A stretch of DNA of 64,000 nt from an uncultured Clostridia bacterium. Lineage in GTDB: Bacteria; Bacillota; Clostridia; Oscillospirales; Acutalibacteraceae. The translations under genes were made by a program, and so were the position numbers. Below, in pieces: positions 38,938 to 47,863 of the stretch (within the stretch, counting starts at the first letter, position 1; the number at the start of each line of letters is the position of its first letter). Where the stretch lies: positions 1 through 64,000 of the forward strand of contig CAMMRL010000003.1 in NCBI GenBank assembly GCA_946499275.1. The letters are read 5' to 3'. Under the pieces are notes generated by a model. The model was not told the DNA's origin, did no database searches, and saw only the letters and a list, made by a program, of their open reading frames with translations.

Positions 38938-38974
38938 AAAAGGGAGCGTTCGAAGAAGAACGCTCCCTTTTCCT
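38938..38974 (+). terminator. Terminator between the XRE gene and catA-like gene
   Basis: AAAAAGGGAGCGTTC/GAAGAA/GAACGCTCCCTTTTCC. Confidence 0.88.
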
Positions 38975-39021
38975 TTATAAAGATACAAAAACAGATGGAG
39001 GAATGCGCGCGGGCGAACCTT

Positions 39022-39651
39022 TTATAGAGGTGAGGATAGCAGTTCCCGTAATTCGGAAACGAAACGGCATACAGGATACCCGTCGCATACGGCGTGATGC
39101 ACCTGTATTGAAAGAGGGAGGATATATTTTCCGTTTTCTTCGGAATACCGCCCCATAGTAAAAATAGGAAGCAGGTAATCGTAACCCTTTTGCAAGTTTA
39201 GATGAAAGCCGTCAAAACTTTCCCAAGGGATCATCGACACGTTGAAATGGTTGGGGGGGATGCCGGGTTTCGGGGCCATCCGGTTGATGGAACCGTACTG
39301 TTCCAGATCCTCCCGATATGCTTTGCAGAACAGGGCGTAGTCGTCGGAACAGGGGGTCCACAGGGTGGAAAACAGCTCGGTGTCTTTGTGGAATACCGTG
39401 TAACAGGGGATCATCTGGTCGTAATACCCGAGTTCCCCTTTTTCGTTGAAGGCGGTACGGAATTCGCGATGGCGGTTTACCGTTTTGGTCAGCAGATACA
39501 GCATGGCCGGGTAGAGCTTTTTCCCGGAGGTTACCAAGGAAGTGATATCCAGCTTTACCGTCATGCTGTATGTGCAGGGGACTGCCGACAGATAATGCAC
39601 AAAGTATTCCTTCCGGTCCCAGCTTTCGATATCGATTTTTTGAAAATGCAT
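39022..39651 (-). CDS. Chloramphenicol O-acetyltransferase (CatA-type)-like
   Basis: 'WDRKEYFVHYLSAVPCTYSMTVKLDIT', 'HFNVSMIPWESFDGFHLNL', catalytic 'QVHHAVCDGYPVCRFVSEL'. Confidence 0.88.
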   Translation of the reverse strand: MHFQKIDIESWDRKEYFVHYLSAVPCTYSMTVKLDITSLVTSGKKLYPAMLYLLTKTVNRHREFRTAFNEKGELGYYDQMIPCYTVFHKDTELFSTLWTPCSDDYALFCKAYREDLEQYGSINRMAPKPGIPPNHFNVSMIPWESFDGFHLNLQKGYDYLLPIFTMGRYSEENGKYILPLSIQVHHAVCDGYPVCRFVSELRELLSSPL

Positions 39652-39827
39652 AAAGCCCCGTCCTTTCTGGCGGCGTTTATTCGGATATAAGGATTGTAAC
39701 AGATACCGCCGGCTTTTCACAAGCCGGTTTTTCGGGAAAGAAAAACGGGGCGGTCTGGTTTTTTCCCCGCTGTCGGTGTATAATAGGGAAGATACAAATA
39801 TTGGCAGGCGAAAGGATGACCCGAACC

Positions 39828-40262
39828 ATGAAAATATTGGTGCTTAACGGCCCGAATCTGAATCTGCTGGGGATGCGGGAGCCCGGCGTGTACGGCTTCG
39901 ACAGCTACGACGCGGTGTGTGAGCGGATTGCGGAACACGCCCGGTCGCTGCATATCGACGTGGATTTCGACCAATCCAACAGCGAAGGTGGGCTGATTGA
40001 CCGGCTGCATGCCTGCATGGGCGTGTACGATGGGGTGGTGCTTAACGCCGGCGCCTACACCCACTACAGCTACGCCATCCGGGACGCGATCGCGGCGATC
40101 CGCCTGCCGGTGATCGAGGTGCATCTTTCCAATATCCATGCACGGGAGGAATTCCGCCATACGTCGGTGATCGCGCCGGTCTGCCGGGGGCAGATCGCGG
40201 GCTTCGGTCCGGTGAGCTACCTGCTTGCGCTGGACGCGTTCGCACAGACGGCGGGGCAGTGA
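39828..40262 (+). CDS. aroQ: 3-dehydroquinate dehydratase, type II
   Basis: 'MKILVLNGPNLNLLGMREPGVYG', 'QSNSEGGLIDRLH', 'VVLNAGAYTHYSYAIRDAI', 'EVHLSNIHAREEFRHTSVIAPVCRGQIAGFG'. Confidence 0.97.
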   Translation: MKILVLNGPNLNLLGMREPGVYGFDSYDAVCERIAEHARSLHIDVDFDQSNSEGGLIDRLHACMGVYDGVVLNAGAYTHYSYAIRDAIAAIRLPVIEVHLSNIHAREEFRHTSVIAPVCRGQIAGFGPVSYLLALDAFAQTAGQ

Positions 40263-40681
40263 GCGCCGCTGTCGGTGCGGTCGTCCGTTCCGGCAGGGAG
40301 AACATGCAGCCCGGGCGGGTGGCCGCGCTGCTGCATGCGGTTCCCTGGGGACGGGGACGGCCGCTGGAACAGATCATCCGCGAACTCGAAAGCTCGCTTT
40401 GCTTTGGGGTGTTCCTCCCCGATAGCGTAGGGATGCAGCGGCAAGTCGGCTTTGCCCGGGCTTATATCGACAGCAACGGCGTCTATCATCTGTGCGACGT
40501 GGTGATCGAACAGACGCAGCGGGGCCGCGGATTGGGCACCCTGTTGGTCCAGACCGTGGTTGAGGATGAGAGACTGCGGGGACGGTTCGGCACGCTGGAA
40601 ACGGAGCATGCCCACCGCCTTTATGAAAAGGCTGGATTTGAACGCTGCGGGAGGGAAAGGATGCTGCGTCGTCCTTTATAA
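40259..40681 (+). CDS. GNAT family N-acetyltransferase, GTG start overlapping aroQ stop
   Basis: 'VGFARAYIDSNGVYHLCDVVIEQTQRGRGLGTLLVQTVVE', 'AHRLYEKAGFERCG'. Confidence 0.85.
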   Translation: MSAAVGAVVRSGRENMQPGRVAALLHAVPWGRGRPLEQIIRELESSLCFGVFLPDSVGMQRQVGFARAYIDSNGVYHLCDVVIEQTQRGRGLGTLLVQTVVEDERLRGRFGTLETEHAHRLYEKAGFERCGRERMLRRPL

Positions 40682-40703
40682 GAATAAAAAGGAGAGAAAG
40701 TAT

Positions 40704-41771
40704 ATGTGGCCTGTTCAACGGCTGATGGAACAATTGCCCGCCGGCGCGGACGCTGCGCTGGTTGTCAGCACGCATAACCGCCGGTATCTGACCGGCTTTC
40801 CTTCCAGCGCCGGCGTAGTGCTGGTCACCAGGGATTCCGCCCTGTTCCTCACCGATTTCCGATATATCGAAGCCGCCCGGCGGGTGGTGAAGGGCATGGA
40901 ATGCGTGGAATACGATTCCCTTTCGCAGACCTTGTCCAGCCTGGCCGGGCAGCACAATCTCCGTTGTATCCTCACCGAGGACGAGGGGATGAGCGTGGCG
41001 GAATACGGGCGCGTTTCTCGGATGCTTCCGGGCGTAGAGCTGCGGGGCGGCGTGCTCGACGGCCTGCTCGGCACGCTGCGGCTGGTAAAATCTCCGGAGG
41101 AATTGGCGAAAATCCGGCAGGCGCAGGCGTTGACGGAGTATGGGTTCGACCATATCCTCCCCTTCATCCGCCCTGGACGCACCGAGCGGGAGGTGGCGCT
41201 GGAGCTGGAGTTCCTGATCCGCCGCCAGGGGGCGGAGGGAGTGGCCTTCGATTTCATCGTGGTGTCGGGGGCAAATTCCTCCCTGCCGCACGGCGTACCG
41301 GGGGACAAAGTGATAGAAAACGGGGACTTTGTTACCATGGATTTCGGCGCGCGGGTGGACGGCTGGCATTCGGATATGACCCGCACGGTGTCGGTCGGCG
41401 GCTGTTCCCAGGAACAGCGGCGGGTTTACGACACGGTGCTGAAGGCGCAGCTGGCGGCGCTGTCGGTGCTGCGCGCCGGGCTGCGCTGCACCGACGGAGA
41501 CGCGGCGGCGCGCAGCGTCATTGAACAGGCGGGATACGGCGCGTATTTCGGCCATGCGACGGGGCACGGCGTAGGGGTGGAGATCCATGAGGAACCCCGG
41601 CTTTCGCCCCGCAGCGGGGAGGAGACCCTCTGTGCCGGAAGCGTGGTGACGGTGGAACCGGGGATTTACCTGCCGGGCCGTTTCGGTGTGCGCATAGAAG
41701 ATATGGCCAGCATTACGGAGAACGGCTGTGAAAATCTAACGAAATCGCCGAAAGAGCTGATCGTGCTGTAA
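40704..41771 (+). CDS. M24 family Xaa-Pro aminopeptidase
   Basis: 'FDFIVVSGANSSLPHGVPGDKVIENGDFVTMDFGARVDGWHSDMTRTVSVG', 'GHATGHGVGVEIHEEPRLSPRSGE', 'VVTVEPGIYLPGRFGVRIEDM'. Confidence 0.95.
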   Translation: MWPVQRLMEQLPAGADAALVVSTHNRRYLTGFPSSAGVVLVTRDSALFLTDFRYIEAARRVVKGMECVEYDSLSQTLSSLAGQHNLRCILTEDEGMSVAEYGRVSRMLPGVELRGGVLDGLLGTLRLVKSPEELAKIRQAQALTEYGFDHILPFIRPGRTEREVALELEFLIRRQGAEGVAFDFIVVSGANSSLPHGVPGDKVIENGDFVTMDFGARVDGWHSDMTRTVSVGGCSQEQRRVYDTVLKAQLAALSVLRAGLRCTDGDAAARSVIEQAGYGAYFGHATGHGVGVEIHEEPRLSPRSGEETLCAGSVVTVEPGIYLPGRFGVRIEDMASITENGCENLTKSPKELIVL

Positions 41772-41787
41772 TCAAAAGAAATTTCTC

Positions 41788-41816
41788 TTGAAAAAGTTAC
41801 CGTTATACGGTAAAAT
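41788..41816 (+). promoter_or_regulatory. Candidate sigma-A promoter for efp (TTGAAA-17-TAAAAT)
   Basis: TTGAAA 41788-41793, TAAAAT 41811-41816. Confidence 0.65.
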
Positions 41817-41869
41817 AAAAGACAACTTTGCAATCCGATTTGTGAGTGAAAGCATATGGAGGTATAATC

Positions 41870-42427
41870 ATGGTATCTGCAGGGGATTTCCGCAATGGCG
41901 TTACCTTTGAAATGGACGGGAACGTGTATCAGATCATCGAATTCCAGCATGTGAAGCCGGGTAAGGGCGCGGCGTTCGTCCGTACGAAAATCCGCAACGT
42001 GATCGCCGGGTCGGTCGTGGAGAAAACCTTCAATCCCACGGATAAATTCCCGACCGCTTATGTTGAGCGTAAGGACATGGAGTATTCCTATAACGACGGC
42101 GATCTGTATTATTTCATGGATCCCGAAACCTATGAGCTGGTGCCGATCGGCAAGGATGTTTTGTCCGACAACTTCCAGTTTGTGAAGGAAAACATGGTCT
42201 GCAAGATTGCGTCCTATAAAGGCAAAGTCTTCGGTGTGGAACCGCCGAACTTCGTGGAGCTGCAGGTTACCAAAACGGATCCCGGCTTCAAAGGCGACAC
42301 CGCGACCAATGCGACCAAACCCGCGACGCTGGAAACCGGAGCGGAAATCCGCGTGCCCCTGTTTATCGACGAGGGCGAGATGATCCGGATCGATACCCGT
42401 ACCGGCGAATATATGGAAAGAGCGTAA
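41870..42427 (+). CDS. efp: Elongation factor P
   Basis: '[44 protein letters not shown]', 'LPLF'-type ending '[28 protein letters not shown]'. Confidence 0.97.
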   Translation: MVSAGDFRNGVTFEMDGNVYQIIEFQHVKPGKGAAFVRTKIRNVIAGSVVEKTFNPTDKFPTAYVERKDMEYSYNDGDLYYFMDPETYELVPIGKDVLSDNFQFVKENMVCKIASYKGKVFGVEPPNFVELQVTKTDPGFKGDTATNATKPATLETGAEIRVPLFIDEGEMIRIDTRTGEYMERA

Positions 42428-42581
42428 GCCTTTACAAAACAGTGCATCCATCCGCTGGCGCGGCATTCCATCAAGGTGCATAGCGCGTGCCGTCGCAGCG
42501 TATACTTTATTTTGACCGGCCGGTCAGGCCGACATACCGCGCCCTGGAACAACAGGGCCGTTTAAAAGGAGGATCTGCAAG

Positions 42582-43031
42582 ATGACCGTTATGGAAAAGG
42601 TATCTTACCTGAAGGGGTTGGCCGAAGGACTGGGTGTGGATGAATCCACCAAAGAAGGCAAGCTGTTCAAGGCGATTATTGATGTGCTGGACGATATGGC
42701 GTCCGATCTCGAAAGCCTGGAGGATTACACCGAGGAACTGACCGAACAGGTCGATGCGATCGATGAGGACCTCGATTCCTTGGAAACCGACTTCTACGAG
42801 GATTACGACGAGGACGATTGCGACTGCGGCTGCGAGGACGCCGACTTCTACGATATCACCTGCCCGAACTGCGAAGAGGAGTTCAGTGTGGATGAGGAGA
42901 CCCTCCTGGAAGGCTCGATCGAATGCCCGAACTGTGGGGAGAAGCTGGAGTTTGATATCGAAGATTGCGATTGTGATGACGGCGACTGTGGCGATTGCAG
43001 TTGTCACTGCGACGGTGAAGACGACCACTGA
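42582..43031 (+). CDS. CD1247 N-terminal domain-like, acidic, Cys-rich zinc-ribbon protein
   Basis: 'MEKVSYLKGLAEGLGVDESTKEGKLFKAIIDVLDDMASDLESLEDYTEELTEQVDAIDEDLDSLE' plus 'CPNCEEEFSVDEETLLEGSIECPNCGEKLEF' and a Cys/Asp-rich tail. Confidence 0.8.
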   Translation: MTVMEKVSYLKGLAEGLGVDESTKEGKLFKAIIDVLDDMASDLESLEDYTEELTEQVDAIDEDLDSLETDFYEDYDEDDCDCGCEDADFYDITCPNCEEEFSVDEETLLEGSIECPNCGEKLEFDIEDCDCDDGDCGDCSCHCDGEDDH

Positions 43032-43083
43032 TCGTTTATTCCCGAACGGTTGGCGGCTGGATTTTTCCGCCGGCGAGCAATGA

Positions 43084-43119
43084 AAAAACGCCGACCGGCA
43101 TTTGCCGGCCGGCGTTTTT
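43084..43119 (+). terminator. Terminator after the CD1247-like gene
   Basis: AAAAACGCCGACCGGCA/TTT/GCCGGCCGGCGTTTTT. Confidence 0.88.
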
Positions 43120-43205
43120 GTGCGACAAAGCATCACATTTTGAATTTTGCTGCTTTGAAAGGGACGGAAGGCCTTGCCTGTGAAAAGCAGGAAGCATGGA
43201 AAGTA

Positions 43206-44009
43206 ATGCCGTTTCTTAAAAAGTTGCTGTCATTGGGATATATGCAAAGAGATATGGAGAACATGGAAGCGGGCTTACGCCCTCCGCCGGAAAGGGATTC
43301 CGTTCCCGGCGGAAAAACGGAAGACGGCCGTCAAGTTATTTGGAAACCGGATAATAAGTGCGAGCGATCCATTCTGTGCTTCCTGAGGAAGAACGGTTTT
43401 ATTGCCTGCCCGGAATTTCTCTTTCTGGATGACGATGGTCGCGCCTGTTACGCCCTACCGAAAGGAAAAGCGCCGCCCAGCACGGCGGTATTTACAGAAA
43501 AACAATTTCGGGCGTTTATGAAGCTTCTCCGCCGCATGCACGACGCCGGCGCCGGCGAATCAGACGGCTTGGTTGTCTGCCATCACGATCTTTTGCCCGC
43601 CAATGTGTTATTCGATCCGCCGTACGGCCACTTGGGCAGTCTGCCGTGTGCGATTGTCCACTGGGATGTTGGCTGTTATGGGCGCCGTTGGGAAGATATT
43701 GTTTACGCCTGTTGGTTGTGGCTGGACATCGGCAATCCTACACGGGACAGCGAGGAAACGCTGTCCCGGATCGCGGCGGGGCTGGATGCGTATGCCGGCG
43801 ATAATCCGGCGCTACGGCGGGAAATTTGTACGGATTTTGCCGGACGCCTTTGCGTGCGGATGGAGACGGTGGCTTTCCGCTGGGAGACACAGGGTGATCC
43901 TACGCCCGATATCCGCCGATGGGTAAACAGCAGCCAGCATTGGGTATTTGAACATCGGGACGCGTTGAATGCGTTGGAACAACCGGGAACGCCTTTGGAC
44001 ATTGGCTGA
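43206..44009 (+). CDS. Aminoglycoside/choline kinase-like phosphotransferase (APH fold)
   Basis: 'LVVCHHDLLPANVLFD' (HDxxxxN) and 'AIVHWDVGCYGRRWEDIVYACWLWLDIGNP'. Confidence 0.75.
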   Translation: MPFLKKLLSLGYMQRDMENMEAGLRPPPERDSVPGGKTEDGRQVIWKPDNKCERSILCFLRKNGFIACPEFLFLDDDGRACYALPKGKAPPSTAVFTEKQFRAFMKLLRRMHDAGAGESDGLVVCHHDLLPANVLFDPPYGHLGSLPCAIVHWDVGCYGRRWEDIVYACWLWLDIGNPTRDSEETLSRIAAGLDAYAGDNPALRREICTDFAGRLCVRMETVAFRWETQGDPTPDIRRWVNSSQHWVFEHRDALNALEQPGTPLDIG

Positions 44010-44057
44010 AGAAAGGCGGACAACACAAATCCGGAGGGTTTTTCCGGGATAAGGGGA

Positions 44058-44900
44058 GTGGACGGTCTGACTAAAGAGATGGAAGCGGCCTTTATGGCCG
44101 CGGGATACCGCTGCAGCCCGCAAGAAAATACGGTATCCGGTGTTGTACAGGGAATTGCGTTCCGGCTTACCTTGCCGGAACAGGAGTCGGAAGGGGTGCG
44201 GCTGGAGATGTCGGCCAGCATCCCGGAAAAGCAGATCCCCTCGTTGGTAAAGCGGCTGGAAGGGGCCTATCCGGGTATTACAGTGGAACCATACCGTTTC
44301 GGGATCCTGCTGACCCTTCCCGCTGGCCGGGAACAGACGGGGGAGCCGCTGACCGCTTTTCTGGACGCTTGCGCCCAGGCGGCGCTGAAAAATGTCGGTG
44401 TTTCGCATGACGAGAAGTTTGAAAAATATGGCGAGCCCTTTTATGTGTATCTCCGTGGGGCGGCAGGGGCGCTGTTTGGCGCGTTGGTGGGGGCGATCCC
44501 CTGGCTGCTGATCGGCGGCGGATGGATATCCGTTTGGCTGGGTGCGCTGGTAAGTGCGGCTTCTTTTTTCGGCTATCGTTTGTTCAAAGGGGCGCATCAC
44601 ACCGGATTTGCTACCGGCTGCATCCTGGCGTTTTCCCTTTTCGCCCTGTTTGGCGCGGAGTTCTTGTCCTATTTTTCCTCGTTTTGGAATAGCGGGGATT
44701 ATGCCACAATCGGGGCTGCCTTCGCAGCGATCGGCCGTTATATCACGGCGGTCGGCTTGCCGGAATTCTTGGGCAGCATGGCGGTCGGCATGGTATTCGG
44801 CCTGCTCGGCCTTTTCTCCATCCGCAAGTATATCTCGATATATACCCATGAACCGCGTTTCCTCCGGCGACGAAAAGAGAAAAAAGGGGATAAGAAATGA
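44058..44900 (+). CDS. Hypothetical multi-TM membrane protein
   Basis: Soluble N-terminal ~130 aa followed by 4 hydrophobic segments ('GALFGALVGAIPWLLIGGGWISVWLGALVSAASFFGY'). Confidence 0.7.
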   Translation: MDGLTKEMEAAFMAAGYRCSPQENTVSGVVQGIAFRLTLPEQESEGVRLEMSASIPEKQIPSLVKRLEGAYPGITVEPYRFGILLTLPAGREQTGEPLTAFLDACAQAALKNVGVSHDEKFEKYGEPFYVYLRGAAGALFGALVGAIPWLLIGGGWISVWLGALVSAASFFGYRLFKGAHHTGFATGCILAFSLFALFGAEFLSYFSSFWNSGDYATIGAAFAAIGRYITAVGLPEFLGSMAVGMVFGLLGLFSIRKYISIYTHEPRFLRRRKEKKGDKK

Positions 44901-44936
44901 AAAAATGCCGTCCGGAAACCATCCGGACGGCATTTC
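44899..44936. terminator. Convergent terminator between 44058+ and dacA-
   Basis: AAATGCCGTCCGGA...TCCGGACGGCATTT. Confidence 0.85.
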
Positions 44937-44951
44937 TTGCACATATTTGGT

Positions 44952-46010
44952 TTATCCGGCGGCCGCCTGATGAGCAGTCTCCGCGGCGAAGGCTTCGTTA
45001 AGCAGGGCGACCGCGTCGCTCCAGCGCTGATCACTGGACAACCCGCCCATAATCACGGCGATCATCTGCGCACCATTGCGGGTAGCGTTGGCGACAAGAC
45101 AATGCCCCGCCTCGTTGGTGAAGCCGGTTTTCATCCCCGTTGCCCCTTCGAAATAATAGGGGCTGGAAGGATTGAGCAGTTGGTTGGAATTCGTCCACGA
45201 TACGCTCTGCCCCGAAGGAAGCACATAGCTGGCCGAAGTTTTCGCCACCGCCGCCTGGATATTGTCGTATTTCATGGCGTTTTTTGCAATAAGGAGCATG
45301 TCGTTGGCCGTGGTGTAATGGTCGGGGGAATAGAAACCGTCCGGATTGCTGAAATGGCTGTTGGAAGCGCCGAGCTCGACCAGCTTGTCGTTCATCCGGC
45401 TGACGAATACACGCACGGCGTCCACATCGCTGATAGTCTCGTCCTCCGCGATTTTCCGGCCCAGGTGAGCGGCGATTGTGTACGCCGCATCGTTGCCGGA
45501 GGGAAGGAGTAGCGCGTCCAGGATCATGTCGCGAGTCAGGCGGTATCCTTGCTGAAGGTTCGCCAGGCTGGACCCCTTTTGTACTAGGGAAAGTTCCGTC
45601 CCAACGGTGAACTCCTCTTCCGGCCCGCACAATTCCGTCGCCAGCGCGGCGGTTAACAATTTGGTTAGGCTGGCGGGATAACACCGTTCGTCCGCATCTT
45701 TACTGAACAGCACGGTATCGTGCGTCACGTCGTACAGTACAATACGGGGGGTGGTGATCGGCGCCGTCACCGCGATGGTGGGGTAGGTCGGTTTCGTGGT
45801 GGTGGTAATTTCCGTGGTCGTCACCGGGTCGGATATCGGCTTGTCCCCAGTAGCGACCGACTGCGTCAGGCTGCGGATCAGGAACCATCCCAGCGCAACC
45901 AGAAGGATCACGATCACCAGCAGCAGGGCGATGACGGCGATGCGCCGTTTTAAAACGCGCTTTCTGCGTCGGGCCGCCGCCGCGGATGACCGAGTCGTTT
46001 TTTTGTTCAT
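44952..46010 (-). CDS. dacA: Serine-type D-Ala-D-Ala carboxypeptidase (S11)
   Basis: SxxK 'YPASLTKLLTAALA', SxN 'LLLPSGNDAAYTIA', KTG 'GATGMKTGFTNEAGHCLVA', N-terminal TM. Confidence 0.93.
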   Translation of the reverse strand: MNKKTTRSSAAAARRRKRVLKRRIAVIALLLVIVILLVALGWFLIRSLTQSVATGDKPISDPVTTTEITTTTKPTYPTIAVTAPITTPRIVLYDVTHDTVLFSKDADERCYPASLTKLLTAALATELCGPEEEFTVGTELSLVQKGSSLANLQQGYRLTRDMILDALLLPSGNDAAYTIAAHLGRKIAEDETISDVDAVRVFVSRMNDKLVELGASNSHFSNPDGFYSPDHYTTANDMLLIAKNAMKYDNIQAAVAKTSASYVLPSGQSVSWTNSNQLLNPSSPYYFEGATGMKTGFTNEAGHCLVANATRNGAQMIAVIMGGLSSDQRWSDAVALLNEAFAAETAHQAAAG

Positions 46011-46289
46011 TGCAAACCCTCGCTTCCAAGGAAAATAAGAACGACGAAATTTTCGCCGTGTTTGAAAATCACGGACTAATCAATAACTGCCCGTTTCACA
46101 GTTTCTTAGTATACTATATTTTTCGGTGGTTTTGTATACCCAAATTCCGGGTTAAGAAAAAATAAGAAATCCATAAGACGGTTGCGTTTGGCTGGAGGAA
46201 TTTGGTATAATAACGGCGAAAGTGAGAAACCGTCGTGCGTTTACATCCAACCGGCTTGGGATATTCCAAAGAATGGACGTTGAGAAGAA

Positions 46290-46511
46290 ATGGAAAAAGG
46301 GCAAAACGCCGGTGAAGGCCGGAATTACCGGGACGTTTATCCGGGTCGTCTGTTTCGTACTGAACGGCTGGAATGGTTGAAAAAGCAGGGGATTCTCTTT
46401 TGTCCGTTCTGTGGCTGTGAACTGCCGCCGGACAGAGGGGGAAACGGCGTCCCGCGCTGCCTGCGTTGTGGGCATGCCCTTTGCCAACCGGAGATTTCCG
46501 TTGGAAAATGA
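46290..46511 (+). CDS. Small zinc-ribbon protein, hypothetical
   Basis: 'LFCPFCGCELPPDRGGNGVPRCLRCGHALC' two CxxC knuckles in 73 aa. Confidence 0.55.
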   Translation: MEKGQNAGEGRNYRDVYPGRLFRTERLEWLKKQGILFCPFCGCELPPDRGGNGVPRCLRCGHALCQPEISVGK

Positions 46512-46667
46512 GCGGATGGCGGCCGAAAGCGGCGATATGAAGGAGTAACGGCGTTACCAAATCGTTGGGTGATATGGGAAGGACGGGATGGATGCCGACA
46601 TAATCCGGGCCGTCTAATGGGTAAAATACAGGACATAGTCCGAAATTTTGAGACAGGAGGTACAGAT

Positions 46668-47216
46668 ATGGTGACGATCGTAACGCTGGATCCGCAGAAC
46701 CGCCGGCATCGCCGCCAGGCGGCGGAGCTTCTTGTGGAGAATTTTGCCGCTTGGCCGGCCATGGAAATTGCCCGGGCGGAAGTCAGTACCCTCCTGGCCA
46801 GGAACCGGGTATGCCTGGTTGCGCTGAATGAAAAAAACGACGTGGTCGGCCTTGTGGGCGGCCTGCCCGATTATGACGGCAATGTATGGGAGCTGCATCC
46901 GCTGGTAGTGAAAAAATCGGAACAGAGAAAGGGGATCGGCAAACGGTTGGTTACGGCGATCGAGCGGGCGGCAAAGGCCCGCGGCGCCGTGACGATGATG
47001 CTTGGTACGGATGACGAAATAGGGGCCACCACCCTTTCCGGCTGCGATCTGTATGAAGACCTTTGGTTAAAGGTACGGGATATCGCCAGCCTTAAGCCGC
47101 ACCCCTATACTTTTTATGAAAAATGCGGATACACCGTTATCGGTGTGGTGCCGGATGCCAATGGAACCGGCCGGCCGGATATTCTGATGGCCAAACGCCT
47201 TGGAAAAAGGCGATAA
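46668..47216 (+). CDS. GNAT acetyltransferase resembling aminoglycoside 6'-N-acetyltransferases
   Basis: 'NVWELHPLVVKKSEQRKGIGKRLVTAIERAAKARGAVTMMLGTDDE', 'GCDLYEDLWLKVRDIASLKPHPYTFYEKCGYTVIGVVPDANGTGRPDILMAKRL' is close to the AAC(6') C-terminal signature as I remember it. Confidence 0.8.
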   Translation: MVTIVTLDPQNRRHRRQAAELLVENFAAWPAMEIARAEVSTLLARNRVCLVALNEKNDVVGLVGGLPDYDGNVWELHPLVVKKSEQRKGIGKRLVTAIERAAKARGAVTMMLGTDDEIGATTLSGCDLYEDLWLKVRDIASLKPHPYTFYEKCGYTVIGVVPDANGTGRPDILMAKRLGKRR

Positions 47217-47269
47217 GGGTATTCGCAATGGCCGAATCGCGGCGGATAAAGAGAAAGGGAGAAATAAAA

Positions 47270-47722
47270 ATGGTGGAGGTACAGTTCCATCCGTTGGATG
47301 CAGTCGAAAACGACCGGCTAAAATATGCAGTGATTGCCGCACGGGAAGGGGATTTCTAGCTGTTCTGCCGCCACCGTTGCCGCGAAACCTGGGAGATGCC
47401 GGGCGGGCACCGGGAAGAAGGGGAGGATATCCGGGACGCTGCCCGACGTGAGCTGTGGGAGGAGACGGGCGCCGCCGAAGCAGCGATAGCGCCGCTTTGC
47501 ATCTACTCGGTATTCGGGGCGGACGGCCCGGAACAAAGGGAGCCGAATTACGGCATGCTTTTCCTGGCGCAGGTGACCTGGCGGGAACCGCTTCCGGCCA
47601 GCGAAATTGCGGAAGTGCGGGCCGTTCCCGCGCCGGCCGGTGGGCTGCCCCTGCCCAATACCTATCCGCTGATTCAGCCCGTGCTTTGGAAACAGGTCAT
47701 GCAGGCGTTAGGGATAGAATAA
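47270..47722 (+). pseudogene. NUDIX hydrolase interrupted by in-frame TAG (47357-47359)
   Basis: 'MVEVQFHPLDAVENDRLKYAVIAAREGDF*LFCRHRCRETWEMPGGHREEGEDIRDAARRELWEETGA': same frame on both sides of TAG; Nudix box GHREEGEDIRDAARRELWEETG intact. Confidence 0.85.
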
Positions 47723-47863
47723 GATACGCGCCGCTGGAAACAGCTGCGCGTAGTTGGTTGCAGGGCAATGATAAACGGCCGGTATGCTGTAAAAACAGGT
47801 ATTCTGTGCCTAATCATTATTGCCTGCGAAACCGAGAATTTCCCTGCCCTAGCCTGTAAAAGC

